NCBI GenBank assembly: GCA_031553775.1
Contig: JAVBLA010000001.1
Location: 33,443 to 97,442 of the forward strand
Length of the DNA: 64,000 bases
Direction of reading: 5' to 3'
From: JAISFI01 sp031553775
GTDB lineage: Bacteria > Bacteroidota > Bacteroidia > Bacteroidales > Azobacteroidaceae
Shown here: positions 27,283 through 36,693 of the stretch, piece by piece
Layout: each line of letters starts with the position of its first letter
How positions within the stretch are numbered: the stretch's first letter is position 1
Translations under genes and position numbers: made by a program
The notes under the pieces: generated by a model
The model's database searches: none
What the model was told of the DNA's origin: nothing
What the model saw: only the letters and a program-made list of their open reading frames with translations

Positions 27283-27936
27283 ATGAAAGTAGTAGCATTG
27301 GTTCCTCTGAAGTTAAACAACGAGCGGTTGCCCAATAAAAATACGAAGTCTTTCGAAAATGGTAAGCCGTTGATTTCCTATATTCTTGAGACCTTAATTT
27401 CTGTAACCGGAATAGATGAGGTTTATGTTTATTGCAGTCAGGAGAGAATAAAGGAATATCTTCCTGCCGGGGTAAAATACTTAAAACGTTCGGAATCTTT
27501 AGATCAATCCTCTACTAAGATGAACGAAGTGATCAGCGCCTTTATCCGGCAAGTTGAATCCGATGTATATTTATTGGCACATGCAACTTCTCCCTTCATT
27601 AGTAAAATTTCTATAGAAAAAGGAATAAAGGCAGTCCTTACCGGAGAATACGATTCTGCGTTGGCAGTCCGTAGGTTAAATGAATTTTTGTGGGATGCTC
27701 ATCAACCCATTAATTACGATCCCGGACAAATTCCGCGTACACAAGATTTACCGTTGTACTATATGGAGACTTCAGGATTTTATATTTTCCATAAGGAATT
27801 ATCGTTACAATACAATCGTAGAATCGGATTCAAACCTGCACTTATAGAGGTTCCAAAAATTGAAGCGATAGACATTGATGATGCGGAAGATTTTATTATT
27901 GCAAATGCAGTTTTTAATAACATTATTCAAAAATAA
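27283..27936 (+). CDS. acylneuraminate cytidylyltransferase-like protein
   Basis: A 217-residue nucleotidyltransferase of the PF02348 (NeuA/KdsB) type, predicted to activate a sugar acid as its CMP derivative. The N-terminal loop reads VPLKLNNERLPNKN (6-19), a variant of the NeuA/KdsB PARxxSxRxPxKN loop in which the first Arg is a Lys. ATSPF and YMETSGFYIF occupy the substrate regions, and a C-terminal AIDIDDAEDF matches the conserved DxxxD tail of NeuA. It lies 9 bases before a sialyltransferase-like gene. No neuB or neuC homologue is in the window, so the activated sugar (sialic acid, Kdn, Kdo or another nonulosonate) is open. Confidence 0.75.
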   Translation: MKVVALVPLKLNNERLPNKNTKSFENGKPLISYILETLISVTGIDEVYVYCSQERIKEYLPAGVKYLKRSESLDQSSTKMNEVISAFIRQVESDVYLLAHATSPFISKISIEKGIKAVLTGEYDSALAVRRLNEFLWDAHQPINYDPGQIPRTQDLPLYYMETSGFYIFHKELSLQYNRRIGFKPALIEVPKIEAIDIDDAEDFIIANAVFNNIIQK

Positions 27937-27945
27937 ACTCGGATA

Positions 27946-28917
27946 ATGATTGGAGAAAAGAAATATGGCAGGGTTTGCATTGTTGATACAGTACAAACTT
28001 TATTCTTATATCTTTTGATCAGTTCAGAAGAAGAGGTTCTATCTACTTTTTTCTTTGTATCTGAAGGAATACCTGCACCCATACGACAACATTTATCACA
28101 TTATTTTATTCCCAGAAAAAAGAGAAATCGCTTTTTTAAAGCCTTATTTTTAATCCGGTTGCGATTAATTGCTCCTTTTCGGTGGAGATTTTTGAATCAG
28201 GCGGAGTTGTATGGTCATGATCATTTGACCTATAGTTCAGCTATTATTAGTAACAGGAAAATTACAGTGATAGAAGATGGTTTTATAAATTATATTTCCC
28301 AAACGAAAAAGCATAAAAAAACAGATGTTTTTGGACGGTTTTTATTTGGTGGTTCTTTTATGAGGCCTTTTGGAGACCATAATCTGACAAAAAAAATCAT
28401 TCTTACTAAAGATCTTGTTACTCCATTTTTGGAAGGAAAAGAATTATGTGTAATTTCTATTCAGAACCTTTATCAGGACGCTCCGCAGGGGAAGAAAGAT
28501 TTAATTCTGAAAATATTTAATATCTCCCGGGAAGAACTTAACCTGCTTAAACAAAGGGATAAAATCTTATTTACACAGGCATTTGAAGCTGATCAGATCA
28601 TTACCGAAGAAGAAAAGATAGTATTGTACAGAAATATTCTGAAAAAATATAACCAGGAGGAGGTAATCATTAAAACCCATCCCCGGGAAAAAACAAATTA
28701 TAAAGAATTGTTCCCCGATGTTTTGGTATTTGATAAAATAGTTCCATCTGAGCTTTTATTAGTCATGGGCTTGAATATAAAAAAAGCAATTACGATTTGT
28801 TCTACTGCTGTGGCAAGCCTTTCATGCGATATTGATTGGTATGGTACATCTATTCATCCTTCCATTTTTAAAAAATATGGAGAAATAAATCTGGAAGACT
28901 TTAGAAAGAAAATCTGA
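27946..28917 (+). CDS. sialyltransferase-like protein (GT52-type)
   Basis: A 323-residue GT-B-like protein with the three short motifs of bacterial sialyltransferases: EDG (110-112, in VIEDGFINYI), HP (245-246, in IKTHPREKT) and a Ser/Thr motif CSTAVAS (285-291). These residues contact acceptor and CMP-sugar in GT52/GT80-like enzymes. Family assignment by motif only; a Kdo transferase or polysialyltransferase-like enzyme is possible. It sits directly after the cytidylyltransferase-like gene and before an FkbM methyltransferase. Confidence 0.6.
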   Translation: MIGEKKYGRVCIVDTVQTLFLYLLISSEEEVLSTFFFVSEGIPAPIRQHLSHYFIPRKKRNRFFKALFLIRLRLIAPFRWRFLNQAELYGHDHLTYSSAIISNRKITVIEDGFINYISQTKKHKKTDVFGRFLFGGSFMRPFGDHNLTKKIILTKDLVTPFLEGKELCVISIQNLYQDAPQGKKDLILKIFNISREELNLLKQRDKILFTQAFEADQIITEEEKIVLYRNILKKYNQEEVIIKTHPREKTNYKELFPDVLVFDKIVPSELLLVMGLNIKKAITICSTAVASLSCDIDWYGTSIHPSIFKKYGEINLEDFRKKI

Positions 28918-28978
28918 CATGTTTTATAAGATTTAGTTTCGGTAATAACCTGTATTAACTGTTAATTAAGAAAAAATT

Positions 28979-30109
28979 ATGCTTATTAATAAGGAATATA
29001 TTATTCAAAGGATTGCTGGCATTACTTCAGAGAAAATGACAGAATTAAATGTTTCAGACGAAAAAAACAGAAGGCTATATAAATTAAAATTACGATTCCC
29101 TATATGGCTGCGTGTCATTTTATTCCATCCTTTGAATCCGGTTTATTCTGTATGGAAACAATATACTTCTAAGAAAAAAAAGCGAGGGGTGGCTGTTTTT
29201 CCTCCACATAATAGCTTTGCGGTAGATTTTGTGAAATATTGTTATGAAAATGATCCGTATTTTGAGACAAAAGATTTTTTTGATAACCAGGATGCCGAAA
29301 TAGAATTGTTTATAGACAATAGAATAAAGTGCTTATTAGCTGGATTTTTTGAGTACCCGACTTCTGAAGAGCAGGAGGAAGAAAACGCTAATATCGCTAA
29401 ACTTAAAAAGAATATTAAAATTTCCGGTGATTTCTATCGATTGGATCAACCATCCGGGACCTGTTATCTTCCTAATTCGTTTGATGTTAATATCTTCTAC
29501 TATCAGTATGGATTGCGAGATATGCCACATAGCTTAAAAGAATACATTGCAGGTAAGGATTTTATAGATATAGGTGCTTTTACCGGTGACTCTTCTTTGA
29601 TGTTTTTGCAGTATTCTCCAAATCAGGTTTACGCATATGAACCGGTTTCAGATAATTTTAAGTTATTGACAAAAACAATTCGAAAAAATAATGCAATAAA
29701 TAAGATACAGACGATACAAAAGGGCTTGGGAGATAAAATTACCACCCTGGACATTAATGTGTCGCTTTCATCGTCATCTCTTCTATCGGAAAAAAAGGAT
29801 GGTCTTACAGAAAAAATTGTAGTAACGACCCTTGATGAAGAATGCGAAAACCGTAAAGTAGGATTGATTAAAATGGATGTGGAGGGTTTTGAGTATTATG
29901 TAGTCAAAGGCAGTTCAAATACAATCACTAGAGACAAACCCGTTTTATTAATTTCTATCTATCATACCGGTAAGGATTTTTTTGAGATTCCTCCTCTGAT
30001 CCGGTCTTATTATTCCGGATATAAATTCAAGTTTTTTGATTTAGTCCGGAGGAATCCTATTTTTGAAAAAATAATTATTGCTTATCCGGAAGAACTCGAT
30101 AAAATATGA
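28979..30109 (+). CDS. FkbM family SAM-dependent methyltransferase
   Basis: A 376-residue protein with a long N-terminal region (1-170) of unknown fold. The FkbM methyltransferase domain that follows has SAM motif FIDIGAFTGDSS, acidic loop AYEP, and post-motif IKMDVEGFE typical of FkbM. Such enzymes O-methylate sugars or lipids in surface glycans. It is the last gene of the plus-strand group begun at 26340 and is convergent with the aldolase fusion gene. The frame begins at ATG 28979, about 60 bases after the previous stop. Confidence 0.8.
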   Translation: MLINKEYIIQRIAGITSEKMTELNVSDEKNRRLYKLKLRFPIWLRVILFHPLNPVYSVWKQYTSKKKKRGVAVFPPHNSFAVDFVKYCYENDPYFETKDFFDNQDAEIELFIDNRIKCLLAGFFEYPTSEEQEEENANIAKLKKNIKISGDFYRLDQPSGTCYLPNSFDVNIFYYQYGLRDMPHSLKEYIAGKDFIDIGAFTGDSSLMFLQYSPNQVYAYEPVSDNFKLLTKTIRKNNAINKIQTIQKGLGDKITTLDINVSLSSSSLLSEKKDGLTEKIVVTTLDEECENRKVGLIKMDVEGFEYYVVKGSSNTITRDKPVLLISIYHTGKDFFEIPPLIRSYYSGYKFKFFDLVRRNPIFEKIIIAYPEELDKI

Positions 30110-30119
30110 ACAAAATACT

Positions 30120-31667
30120 TTATATCAAATAGTTATAGATTGAAGATTGCTGAATATTTTTATACCGTGTAGGGGTTAGAAATTCCATTTTATCTACATT
30201 GCATTTGCACAAATAATCAAATACAGTTTGATTTTCTTCAGAGAGTTCGTATTGTGCTTCTGTCATTCCGCTATTGTAACCATCAAAACCGATAAAGTAC
30301 AGTTCTTTTAGCTGGAGAGCTAATGCTGTTTGAATAGCAAGCGTTAATGGCGAGTCGTGATGTAATGGAATGAAGTCAATCGATTGAAGTTCAAAAGATT
30401 TGTCCGACATAGCGGAGGGGATGTATGTCCCCATTTTCCTTGGAAAAGGAGGCAATATACATTGGTGCTCCAGGCTAGATAAATCGCTGAATACTCTTTC
30501 CATCCGATGCCCTTCATTTCCAACCAGACAATAAAATTGAGTGACCGGGATGTTTTCATAATATCCGGCATTTCTTGTTGAGGAATGTATCAGGCAATAA
30601 GTATCCGGATGTTTATCGATCAGGGCAGATACGGCATGCAAATTTGCAATTGCGCTTTCTCCTCCGCCGATAATGATTGCTTTTTTCAATGCTGAAGGTG
30701 CTTGAGGACTGAATATGGGAAGTTCTATATTATCTTCAATTTTATCTTTTCTATTTTTCAATGCAGTAATGATCGACTCTATCGGGTACCGGTTTTTCCC
30801 GATCCAATTCATTACTTCCTTTTGAGGAAGGGAATTGGCTCCTGATACCATATAAGGAAGACTTGTACCACAGCCATATCGTTTTTGCAGCTCTGTAAAT
30901 TTTGACACAATATTGCTTAGATAATTATAGTTGACTTGTAATCCGTTTCTTGCATTTAGAACCGATAGCAACAGTTCTGTCTTGAGATTTCCGGCACCCC
31001 GGCCTAATCCAGCCATGGTACAATCGACAATGTCGCAACCTGATTTGATAGCGCTTAACGCATTGGCTAAGGCCATTTCAATATTATTATGTCCATGAAA
31101 TCCGATGGGAACAGTTACAATGTTTTTTACCTTGTTTACAGTATCAGTAACATCCTGAGGATAAATTCCTCCAAAAGAATCGACCAGACAGAAACAATCG
31201 GTGCAGTGGTTTACAATATCCAATTTGTCTAAAATACTTTTGTCTTTTACAATTTGAGACATATACATGAGATTGAAGCCGACTTGGAATCCCATTTCTT
31301 TAATTGTTTCTGCAAGTAGAACCGCTTGGTCTAAACGGGCCGGATCAACGGCTAAGCGAACCATATCTATGAAAGGTTTTACATGTCCCAAAAGATTTTT
31401 CATACCTTTAGGTTCGTTATCCCTTTCATTAAGCATTATTGCGATTGTTTTAGACGGTGCAAGTTCCCGCGCCTGTTCAAGAGTAAATTCAGGACAATAG
31501 AAAAATTTGCCGAAATAGGTGTTTTGAGGAAAATTCCTGTATCCGATTTCTATGATATCAATAGGAAGTTTTTCCACACATTCCAGGTAAGATTTATATA
31601 ATTCCTCTTCAAAATCCCAATGATTGTAATATCCTCCGTCCCGCAATGTGCAATCCAGTATTCGCAT
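30120..31667 (-). CDS. HMGL-type aldolase fused to a DUF115-like domain
   Basis: A 515-residue two-domain protein. Residues 1-280 form a pyruvate-dependent aldolase/HMG-CoA-lyase TIM barrel, with LDCTLRDGGY (4-13) and the metal-binding FHGHNN; the closest named family is 4-hydroxy-2-oxovalerate aldolase. Residues about 325-515 begin KAIIIGGGESAIANLH and contain LALQLKELYFIGFDGYN. This layout resembles the DUF115/MptE-like Rossmann domain of motility-associated (Maf) glycosyltransferases, though that match is by eye. It is transcribed with the flippase gene upstream (21-base gap). A role in making or handling a 2-keto sugar acid is inference. Confidence 0.7.
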   Translation of the reverse strand: MRILDCTLRDGGYYNHWDFEEELYKSYLECVEKLPIDIIEIGYRNFPQNTYFGKFFYCPEFTLEQARELAPSKTIAIMLNERDNEPKGMKNLLGHVKPFIDMVRLAVDPARLDQAVLLAETIKEMGFQVGFNLMYMSQIVKDKSILDKLDIVNHCTDCFCLVDSFGGIYPQDVTDTVNKVKNIVTVPIGFHGHNNIEMALANALSAIKSGCDIVDCTMAGLGRGAGNLKTELLLSVLNARNGLQVNYNYLSNIVSKFTELQKRYGCGTSLPYMVSGANSLPQKEVMNWIGKNRYPIESIITALKNRKDKIEDNIELPIFSPQAPSALKKAIIIGGGESAIANLHAVSALIDKHPDTYCLIHSSTRNAGYYENIPVTQFYCLVGNEGHRMERVFSDLSSLEHQCILPPFPRKMGTYIPSAMSDKSFELQSIDFIPLHHDSPLTLAIQTALALQLKELYFIGFDGYNSGMTEAQYELSEENQTVFDYLCKCNVDKMEFLTPTRYKNIQQSSIYNYLI

Positions 31668-31688
31668 AATTATTAATTGTTTTTGTTA

Positions 31689-33131
31689 TTAAAAAGATAT
31701 TTTACCGTTCCTGATGATTTGAACTATTTCTTTCATAAGTGCAGAACCTAAAGACCATGTTGTTAAAAGATAAATAGAACCTGCCAGTAATATTTGGGAA
31801 ATCATAAGCACTAGTGGCTTATCAATAATAAATTTGAGTAAATATCCGGACAGGATTGCAACGGAAGCCAGTCCGGCGTAAGGCAATATATCTTTGCATT
31901 GTTCCTTAAATTTGTATCCGATCAGGCGATGTGTTTCAATGGATGTCAGTATATAATTGATGAAACAGACCAATGACAGTCCGGATATCATATATAAATA
32001 ATTTAATCGAAAGGATACAGAAATAAGTATCATGAATAAAGTTAGTATATTTCTTATTATTTCAAATTTTAATATAAATGAAGATTTTCCTTTAACCTTG
32101 ATTATATGTGTATTAGTAAAATTCAAAGAATGAAAAATACCACCAATGCATAAGATCTGTAGAATAGGAACAGAAGGCAACCATCGGTCTCCTATCAGGC
32201 TGCATATGGCAGGATTCGCGATTAATGCGATTAATAGAAAAGCCGGAAAAGAAATGAATGCCGTGAACCGGATGATTTTACGACTAACCTTTTTGATGCG
32301 GTCGGAAGCCTCCACTAGCACCGGATAAGTGACGGGATGCATACTTTCTATCATCAATTCGGATGCAGCATAAAATTTATTTGCCTGCATATAAAAACCG
32401 GCTTGTGAAATAGTATAACATTTTCCGAGGATGCTGGGAATGATATTAATGGTGAAAGTATTGAGGAAATTGCTTGCTAAAATATGTGAACTGAAAGTGA
32501 AAAGCTCTTTCAAAGATCTTTTACTGAAAATTAATGTAGGCCTCCAGGCATTGAATATCCAGAGACATACGCAACGGAAAAATGACAGAGAAACAACCTG
32601 AATGGCTAATGCCCAGGGCCCGAAGCCTTTATACGCAAAAAATAAAGCTAAAGCATACGAAAAAATAACGGATATAAGACTGGCTTTTGCCATTTGCTTA
32701 TAATCTATTTTTTTTGCAATCTGGACAGCCTGAATCAATGATAGTGAGTTGAATATACATGAAACAAATAAGAAACGGGCAAGATTAGTCAGTGCAGGGT
32801 TTTTATAGAAATAGCTGATCAAAGGAGCGCAAAAAAATAATATAATATACAGGAAGATACTGATAAAAATATTGAAATAAAAAATGGTATTATATTCTTT
32901 TTCACTTACATCGTTTTTTCTGATCAGGGCGGCAGAAAACCCTCCTTCCTGGAAAATATTTGCGATAGCGGTAAAAATGGCAAGGACTCCCAGTAATCCA
33001 TAATCGGTATCCAGCAGGTTCCTGGCTAAAAAAATACCCCCAACAATAACAATTACTTGTTGAAGGAGTTTGTCCAGTCCACTCCATGCAAATCCTAATA
33101 ATGTTTTTTCTTTTAAAGACTTGGCACTCAT
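31689..33131 (-). CDS. MOP-family lipopolysaccharide flippase (Wzx-like)
   Basis: About 480 residues with 12-14 membrane helices, opening SAKSLKEKTLLGFAWSGLDKLLQQ, the typical start of Bacteroidota lipopolysaccharide biosynthesis (Wzx) proteins. Predicted to flip lipid-linked oligosaccharide to the periplasm. The frame opens five codons earlier (33146), but the Met at 33131 fits the family start. A -7-like site lies only four bases upstream of it, so the message may be leaderless. Upstream of the aldolase fusion on the same strand. Confidence 0.87.
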   Translation of the reverse strand: MSAKSLKEKTLLGFAWSGLDKLLQQVIVIVGGIFLARNLLDTDYGLLGVLAIFTAIANIFQEGGFSAALIRKNDVSEKEYNTIFYFNIFISIFLYIILFFCAPLISYFYKNPALTNLARFLFVSCIFNSLSLIQAVQIAKKIDYKQMAKASLISVIFSYALALFFAYKGFGPWALAIQVVSLSFFRCVCLWIFNAWRPTLIFSKRSLKELFTFSSHILASNFLNTFTINIIPSILGKCYTISQAGFYMQANKFYAASELMIESMHPVTYPVLVEASDRIKKVSRKIIRFTAFISFPAFLLIALIANPAICSLIGDRWLPSVPILQILCIGGIFHSLNFTNTHIIKVKGKSSFILKFEIIRNILTLFMILISVSFRLNYLYMISGLSLVCFINYILTSIETHRLIGYKFKEQCKDILPYAGLASVAILSGYLLKFIIDKPLVLMISQILLAGSIYLLTTWSLGSALMKEIVQIIRNGKISF

Positions 33132-33135
33132 GCCG

Positions 33136-33143
33136 CAAAAGTA
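33136..33143 (-). promoter_or_regulatory. flippase -7-like element
   Basis: Minus-strand TACTTTTG fits TAnnTTTG but sits only 4 bases before the chosen ATG, so the transcript would begin at or near the start codon. No -33 TTG is seen at the right distance. Confidence 0.35.
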
Positions 33144-33207
33144 CAATTTATTTTATATTGCTGGAAATCATTTTATTAAAAATGGCTGGAAGTCCTATTT
33201 ATTTTAG

Positions 33208-33215
33208 TAATTTTG
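33208..33215 (+). promoter_or_regulatory. YfhO gene -7 promoter element
   Basis: TAATTTTG fits TAnnTTTG and lies 26 bases before the ATG at 33242, supporting that start over the upstream Met codons in the frame. Confidence 0.45.
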
Positions 33216-33241
33216 CCAAGATCAAAAAATCGAATTATACA

Positions 33242-35764
33242 ATGAAAAATTTAAAATCTGTTTTGAAAAATAGCTTACCACATGTAGGTGTTATTCTTTT
33301 CTTTTTTGTTATAGTTTTTATTTATTTTTATCCGGTTTTTGAAGGAAAAGTAATCCAGCAGACAGATATTATCAAACATACAGGGATGGTACAGGAACTT
33401 CGGGAGTATGGAAAACCTTCTGGATGGGTTGGTTCCATGTTCTCAGGAATGCCTTCTTATCAGGTTTCTGCATATTCCGAAGGGGTTAATTTCATGGAGA
33501 AAGTGAAGACCTTTATTGTGCAGATATTAGACCCCAAGTCTGCAGGCCCGATCTTCTTTATGTTGATTTTTTCATATATTTTATTTCTTGTACTTGGAGC
33601 CTCTATTCCTTTATCTGTTCTGGGGGCTTTGGCAATAGCGTTTTCTTCTTATAATTTTATTATTATTGATGCAGGGCATGTTACCAAGGTTTGGACTCTG
33701 GCTTGCACTCCTTTGATATTTGCAGGGATGTATGCCATTTTTAAAAAACAATATCTGCTTGGGTTTATCATATTTGTTTTTGGACTCTATCTGCAGGTTT
33801 CCATGAATCACTTGCAGATTACCTATTATGTGGCTCTTTTTTGTGGCGTGTTTTTTATCGCCTTTTTGTGGTATTGTATCAAGAAAAAAGATTTTCGTCA
33901 TCTGGGAATTTCGTGCGGATTGTGGGGACTGGCTTTAGCATTTGTTGTGTCGATCAATATCGTAAATCTTTATGAGACGAATGAGTTGAGTAAGGAAAGT
34001 ATCCGCGGTAAAGCAGAATTAGCTCCGGTGGAAGCATCCAACCAGGCCGTATCTTCCGGATTAGACAGAGATTATGCTTTTGCCTGGAGTTATGGGAAAG
34101 CAGAGTCGTTTACATTTTTGATCCCTGATCTGATGGGAGGTGTATCCAAAGGACTCGGAGAAGATTCGGAAGTATATAAGGCGTTAGTGTCCAAAGCGCG
34201 TGCCGGTGAAATTAACGGAGAAATGGCTAATAGTTTATTGTCTCATACATCTCAATACTGGGGAGATCAACCGTTTACTTCAGGTCCGGTTTATTTGGGG
34301 GCGATTGTTTGCCTGTTGTTTATATTTTCATTGTTTATTGTTAAAAATAATATCAAGTGGTGGCTGTTCGGAGTAACCGTATTCTTTGTCCTATTATCCT
34401 GGGGAAGGAATTTATCGTGGTTTAACGATTTCATGTTTTATCATTTCCCATATTATAATAAATTCAGGGCTGTATCTATGGCCCTGGTAATCCCGGCATT
34501 TACCTTCCCGATTCTTTCTATTCTGGGATTGAAAGAACTGTTCAGCGGGAATCAGGCTGTTGATAAGCTAAAGAAAGCATTGTTATGTTCTGTAGGAATC
34601 GTTGGAGGTATTTGTTTGATACTTTGGCTGGTTCCCGGAATATTTTTTGATTTTCATACTGCCCAGGAAGCTCAGCCAGGTATTCCCGGCTGGTTCCTGA
34701 ATGCCCTGGAGAGTGACAGGAAAGGTTTGTTGCAAGCAGATGCCATACGTTCGTTGGTGTTTGTTTTATTTGCAGGAGGCCTGATTTTCTGGTATATAAA
34801 ATCTGCGAAGGCTAAAAATGCAGTTTTGTTGGTTTCAATAGCCCTTATTGTTTTGTCGTTGATAGATATGTGGCAGATTGACAAACGATATTTGAATGAA
34901 AACAACTTTGTTGCTTCCAGTACTTATAAGAATCAAATGTTTAAAAAAAGTGTTGCAGATGAGGCTATTCTGAAAGACCAGACACCTTCTTACAGAGTGT
35001 TGAATCTGAATAACCCGTTTCAGGAAACATTTACATCGTATTATCATAAATCTGTTGGAGGATACAATGCAGCCAAGTTGAGACGTTATCAGGATTTGAT
35101 CGATAGACGATTGGGGGGAGAAATCAATAGTATTATCGGAGTATTGACAAATAATCCGACTGAAGCCGCTGTTCAGGAGGCATTGGAGCAATGCCCGTCG
35201 CTCAATATGTTGAATACAAAGTACATTATCTATAATCCGGCCCAACCACCCCTTTACAATCCAGCTCATTATGGGACTTCCTGGTTTGTAGATTCTTATA
35301 AATTTGTGGATGATGCCGATATGGAAATGGCTGCTCTGTCAACTCTCAATCCTTTACAGGAAGTTGTTTTGGATAAGAAATTTTCTGAAAATATCGGAAA
35401 TCTGCAATTATCTCCTGATTCCAGTGCATTTATTGAAATGACAGCATATGCACCGGATAGGGTGAAGTATCGCTCCTCTTCTTCTCATGATGGTCTGGCT
35501 GTTTTTTCAGAAGTTTATTATCCTTATGGATGGAAAGCATATATCGATGGTAAAGAAATACCTATAAGCCGTGCAGATTGGACACTTCGTGCTCTCGTAG
35601 TGCCTTCCGGCCAACATGAAATAGAGATGGTATTCGACCATCAGGGAATTAAATTGTGCAGTAAAATTGCAACTGTTTCATCGGGAGTTTTGCTGGTATT
35701 GTTAATCGGGTTACTAATATATTTGTTGTTCAGGAAAGAGAAAAAGCACGCAAATGAGTCTTAA
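33242..35764 (+). CDS. YfhO family membrane protein (GT-C-like)
   Basis: An 840-residue protein with many membrane helices (N-terminal MKNLKSVLKNSLPHVGVILF; about 11-13 helices up to residue 560) and a large periplasmic C-terminal region ending in one more helix. The luminal loop QQTDIIKHTGMVQELR follows the first helix, where GT-C enzymes carry catalytic acids. YfhO proteins are thought to transfer sugars to lipid or teichoic-acid-like polymers; the substrate here is unknown. The frame extends 52 codons further upstream into the promoter region, so the later Met is used. The 3' end overlaps the next GT2 gene by 11 bases. Confidence 0.88.
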   Translation: MKNLKSVLKNSLPHVGVILFFFVIVFIYFYPVFEGKVIQQTDIIKHTGMVQELREYGKPSGWVGSMFSGMPSYQVSAYSEGVNFMEKVKTFIVQILDPKSAGPIFFMLIFSYILFLVLGASIPLSVLGALAIAFSSYNFIIIDAGHVTKVWTLACTPLIFAGMYAIFKKQYLLGFIIFVFGLYLQVSMNHLQITYYVALFCGVFFIAFLWYCIKKKDFRHLGISCGLWGLALAFVVSINIVNLYETNELSKESIRGKAELAPVEASNQAVSSGLDRDYAFAWSYGKAESFTFLIPDLMGGVSKGLGEDSEVYKALVSKARAGEINGEMANSLLSHTSQYWGDQPFTSGPVYLGAIVCLLFIFSLFIVKNNIKWWLFGVTVFFVLLSWGRNLSWFNDFMFYHFPYYNKFRAVSMALVIPAFTFPILSILGLKELFSGNQAVDKLKKALLCSVGIVGGICLILWLVPGIFFDFHTAQEAQPGIPGWFLNALESDRKGLLQADAIRSLVFVLFAGGLIFWYIKSAKAKNAVLLVSIALIVLSLIDMWQIDKRYLNENNFVASSTYKNQMFKKSVADEAILKDQTPSYRVLNLNNPFQETFTSYYHKSVGGYNAAKLRRYQDLIDRRLGGEINSIIGVLTNNPTEAAVQEALEQCPSLNMLNTKYIIYNPAQPPLYNPAHYGTSWFVDSYKFVDDADMEMAALSTLNPLQEVVLDKKFSENIGNLQLSPDSSAFIEMTAYAPDRVKYRSSSSHDGLAVFSEVYYPYGWKAYIDGKEIPISRADWTLRALVVPSGQHEIEMVFDHQGIKLCSKIATVSSGVLLVLLIGLLIYLLFRKEKKHANES

Positions 35765-36689
35765 TCCGCATAGTATAACAAAATTTCGCTTTTCAGTTAT
35801 TTTATGTACTTATAACCGGGAAAAATACATTTTCCAGGCTCTGGAAAGTATTGCTCTACAGGATTACCCGAATGATCGTTACGAGATCGTATTGATTAAC
35901 AATAATTCTACAGATCAAACAGAAAAGATCTGTAGTTCCTTTCAGGAAAAATATCCAGAGATATCATTTAGTTACCATGTTGAAATTCAACAGGGATTAT
36001 CACATGCCCGGAATCGGGGGATTCAGGAAAGCCTTGGAGAATTGCTGGTTTATGTGGATGACGATGCCACTGTTTTCCCTGAATATCTGCAGGCTTACGA
36101 TGATTTTTTCCGGGATCATCCGGATGAAGTTGCTGCCGGCGGACCTATTATCCCTCATTATGAAGTTGATCCGCCTTCCTGGCTTTCCCATTATACAAAA
36201 ATATTGCTGACCGGATATTTATACCGGGGATATAAAACAGCTCCGTTCAAGCATGGAAGCTATCCGGGAGGAGGGAATGCCTGCTACAGGAAAGAAGTAT
36301 TCGAACAGATAGGTATGTTTAACCCTGAGTTAGGGCGGAAAGGGAAAAACCTTATCGGTGCAGAGGAAAAAGATCTTTTTGCCCGTTTCATGCGTTTAAG
36401 GAAAAAAATCTGGTATATTCCCCAAGCCGGTATTTATCACTATATCCCGGAATCGAAGTTGACTGAAGATCATTTTGAGCGATTGACATATGCTATCGGA
36501 CAAAGTGAACGTATACGAACCTTATCAGACTCTAAATATGCTTTTTGTAAACGACTTTTCTCAGAACTGATCAAGTGGTCGGCTTCTATTCTCCTTTTTC
36601 TTTCTTATATTTTGAAAGGGCAATCCGGAAAGGGAAAAAAATTGATTCAATTCCGGTATAATGTAACCAAGGGATTATTTGGATATTAG
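35754..36689 (+). CDS. family 2 glycosyltransferase
   Basis: A 311-residue GT-A enzyme. The nucleotide-binding N terminus reads FSVILCTYNREKYI, with IVLINNNSTDQT and the DxD-like VYVDDDATVFPEY, followed by a GGGNACYRKEVF acceptor loop and EEKDLFARF. A C-terminal hydrophobic segment (about 275-290, SASILLFLSYILKG) may tether it to the membrane. Start at ATG 35754 overlaps the YfhO stop by 11 bases, so the two are coupled and probably act on the same glycan. Sugar specificity cannot be read from the sequence. Confidence 0.87.
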   Translation: MSLNPHSITKFRFSVILCTYNREKYIFQALESIALQDYPNDRYEIVLINNNSTDQTEKICSSFQEKYPEISFSYHVEIQQGLSHARNRGIQESLGELLVYVDDDATVFPEYLQAYDDFFRDHPDEVAAGGPIIPHYEVDPPSWLSHYTKILLTGYLYRGYKTAPFKHGSYPGGGNACYRKEVFEQIGMFNPELGRKGKNLIGAEEKDLFARFMRLRKKIWYIPQAGIYHYIPESKLTEDHFERLTYAIGQSERIRTLSDSKYAFCKRLFSELIKWSASILLFLSYILKGQSGKGKKLIQFRYNVTKGLFGY

Positions 36690-36693
36690 GCGA

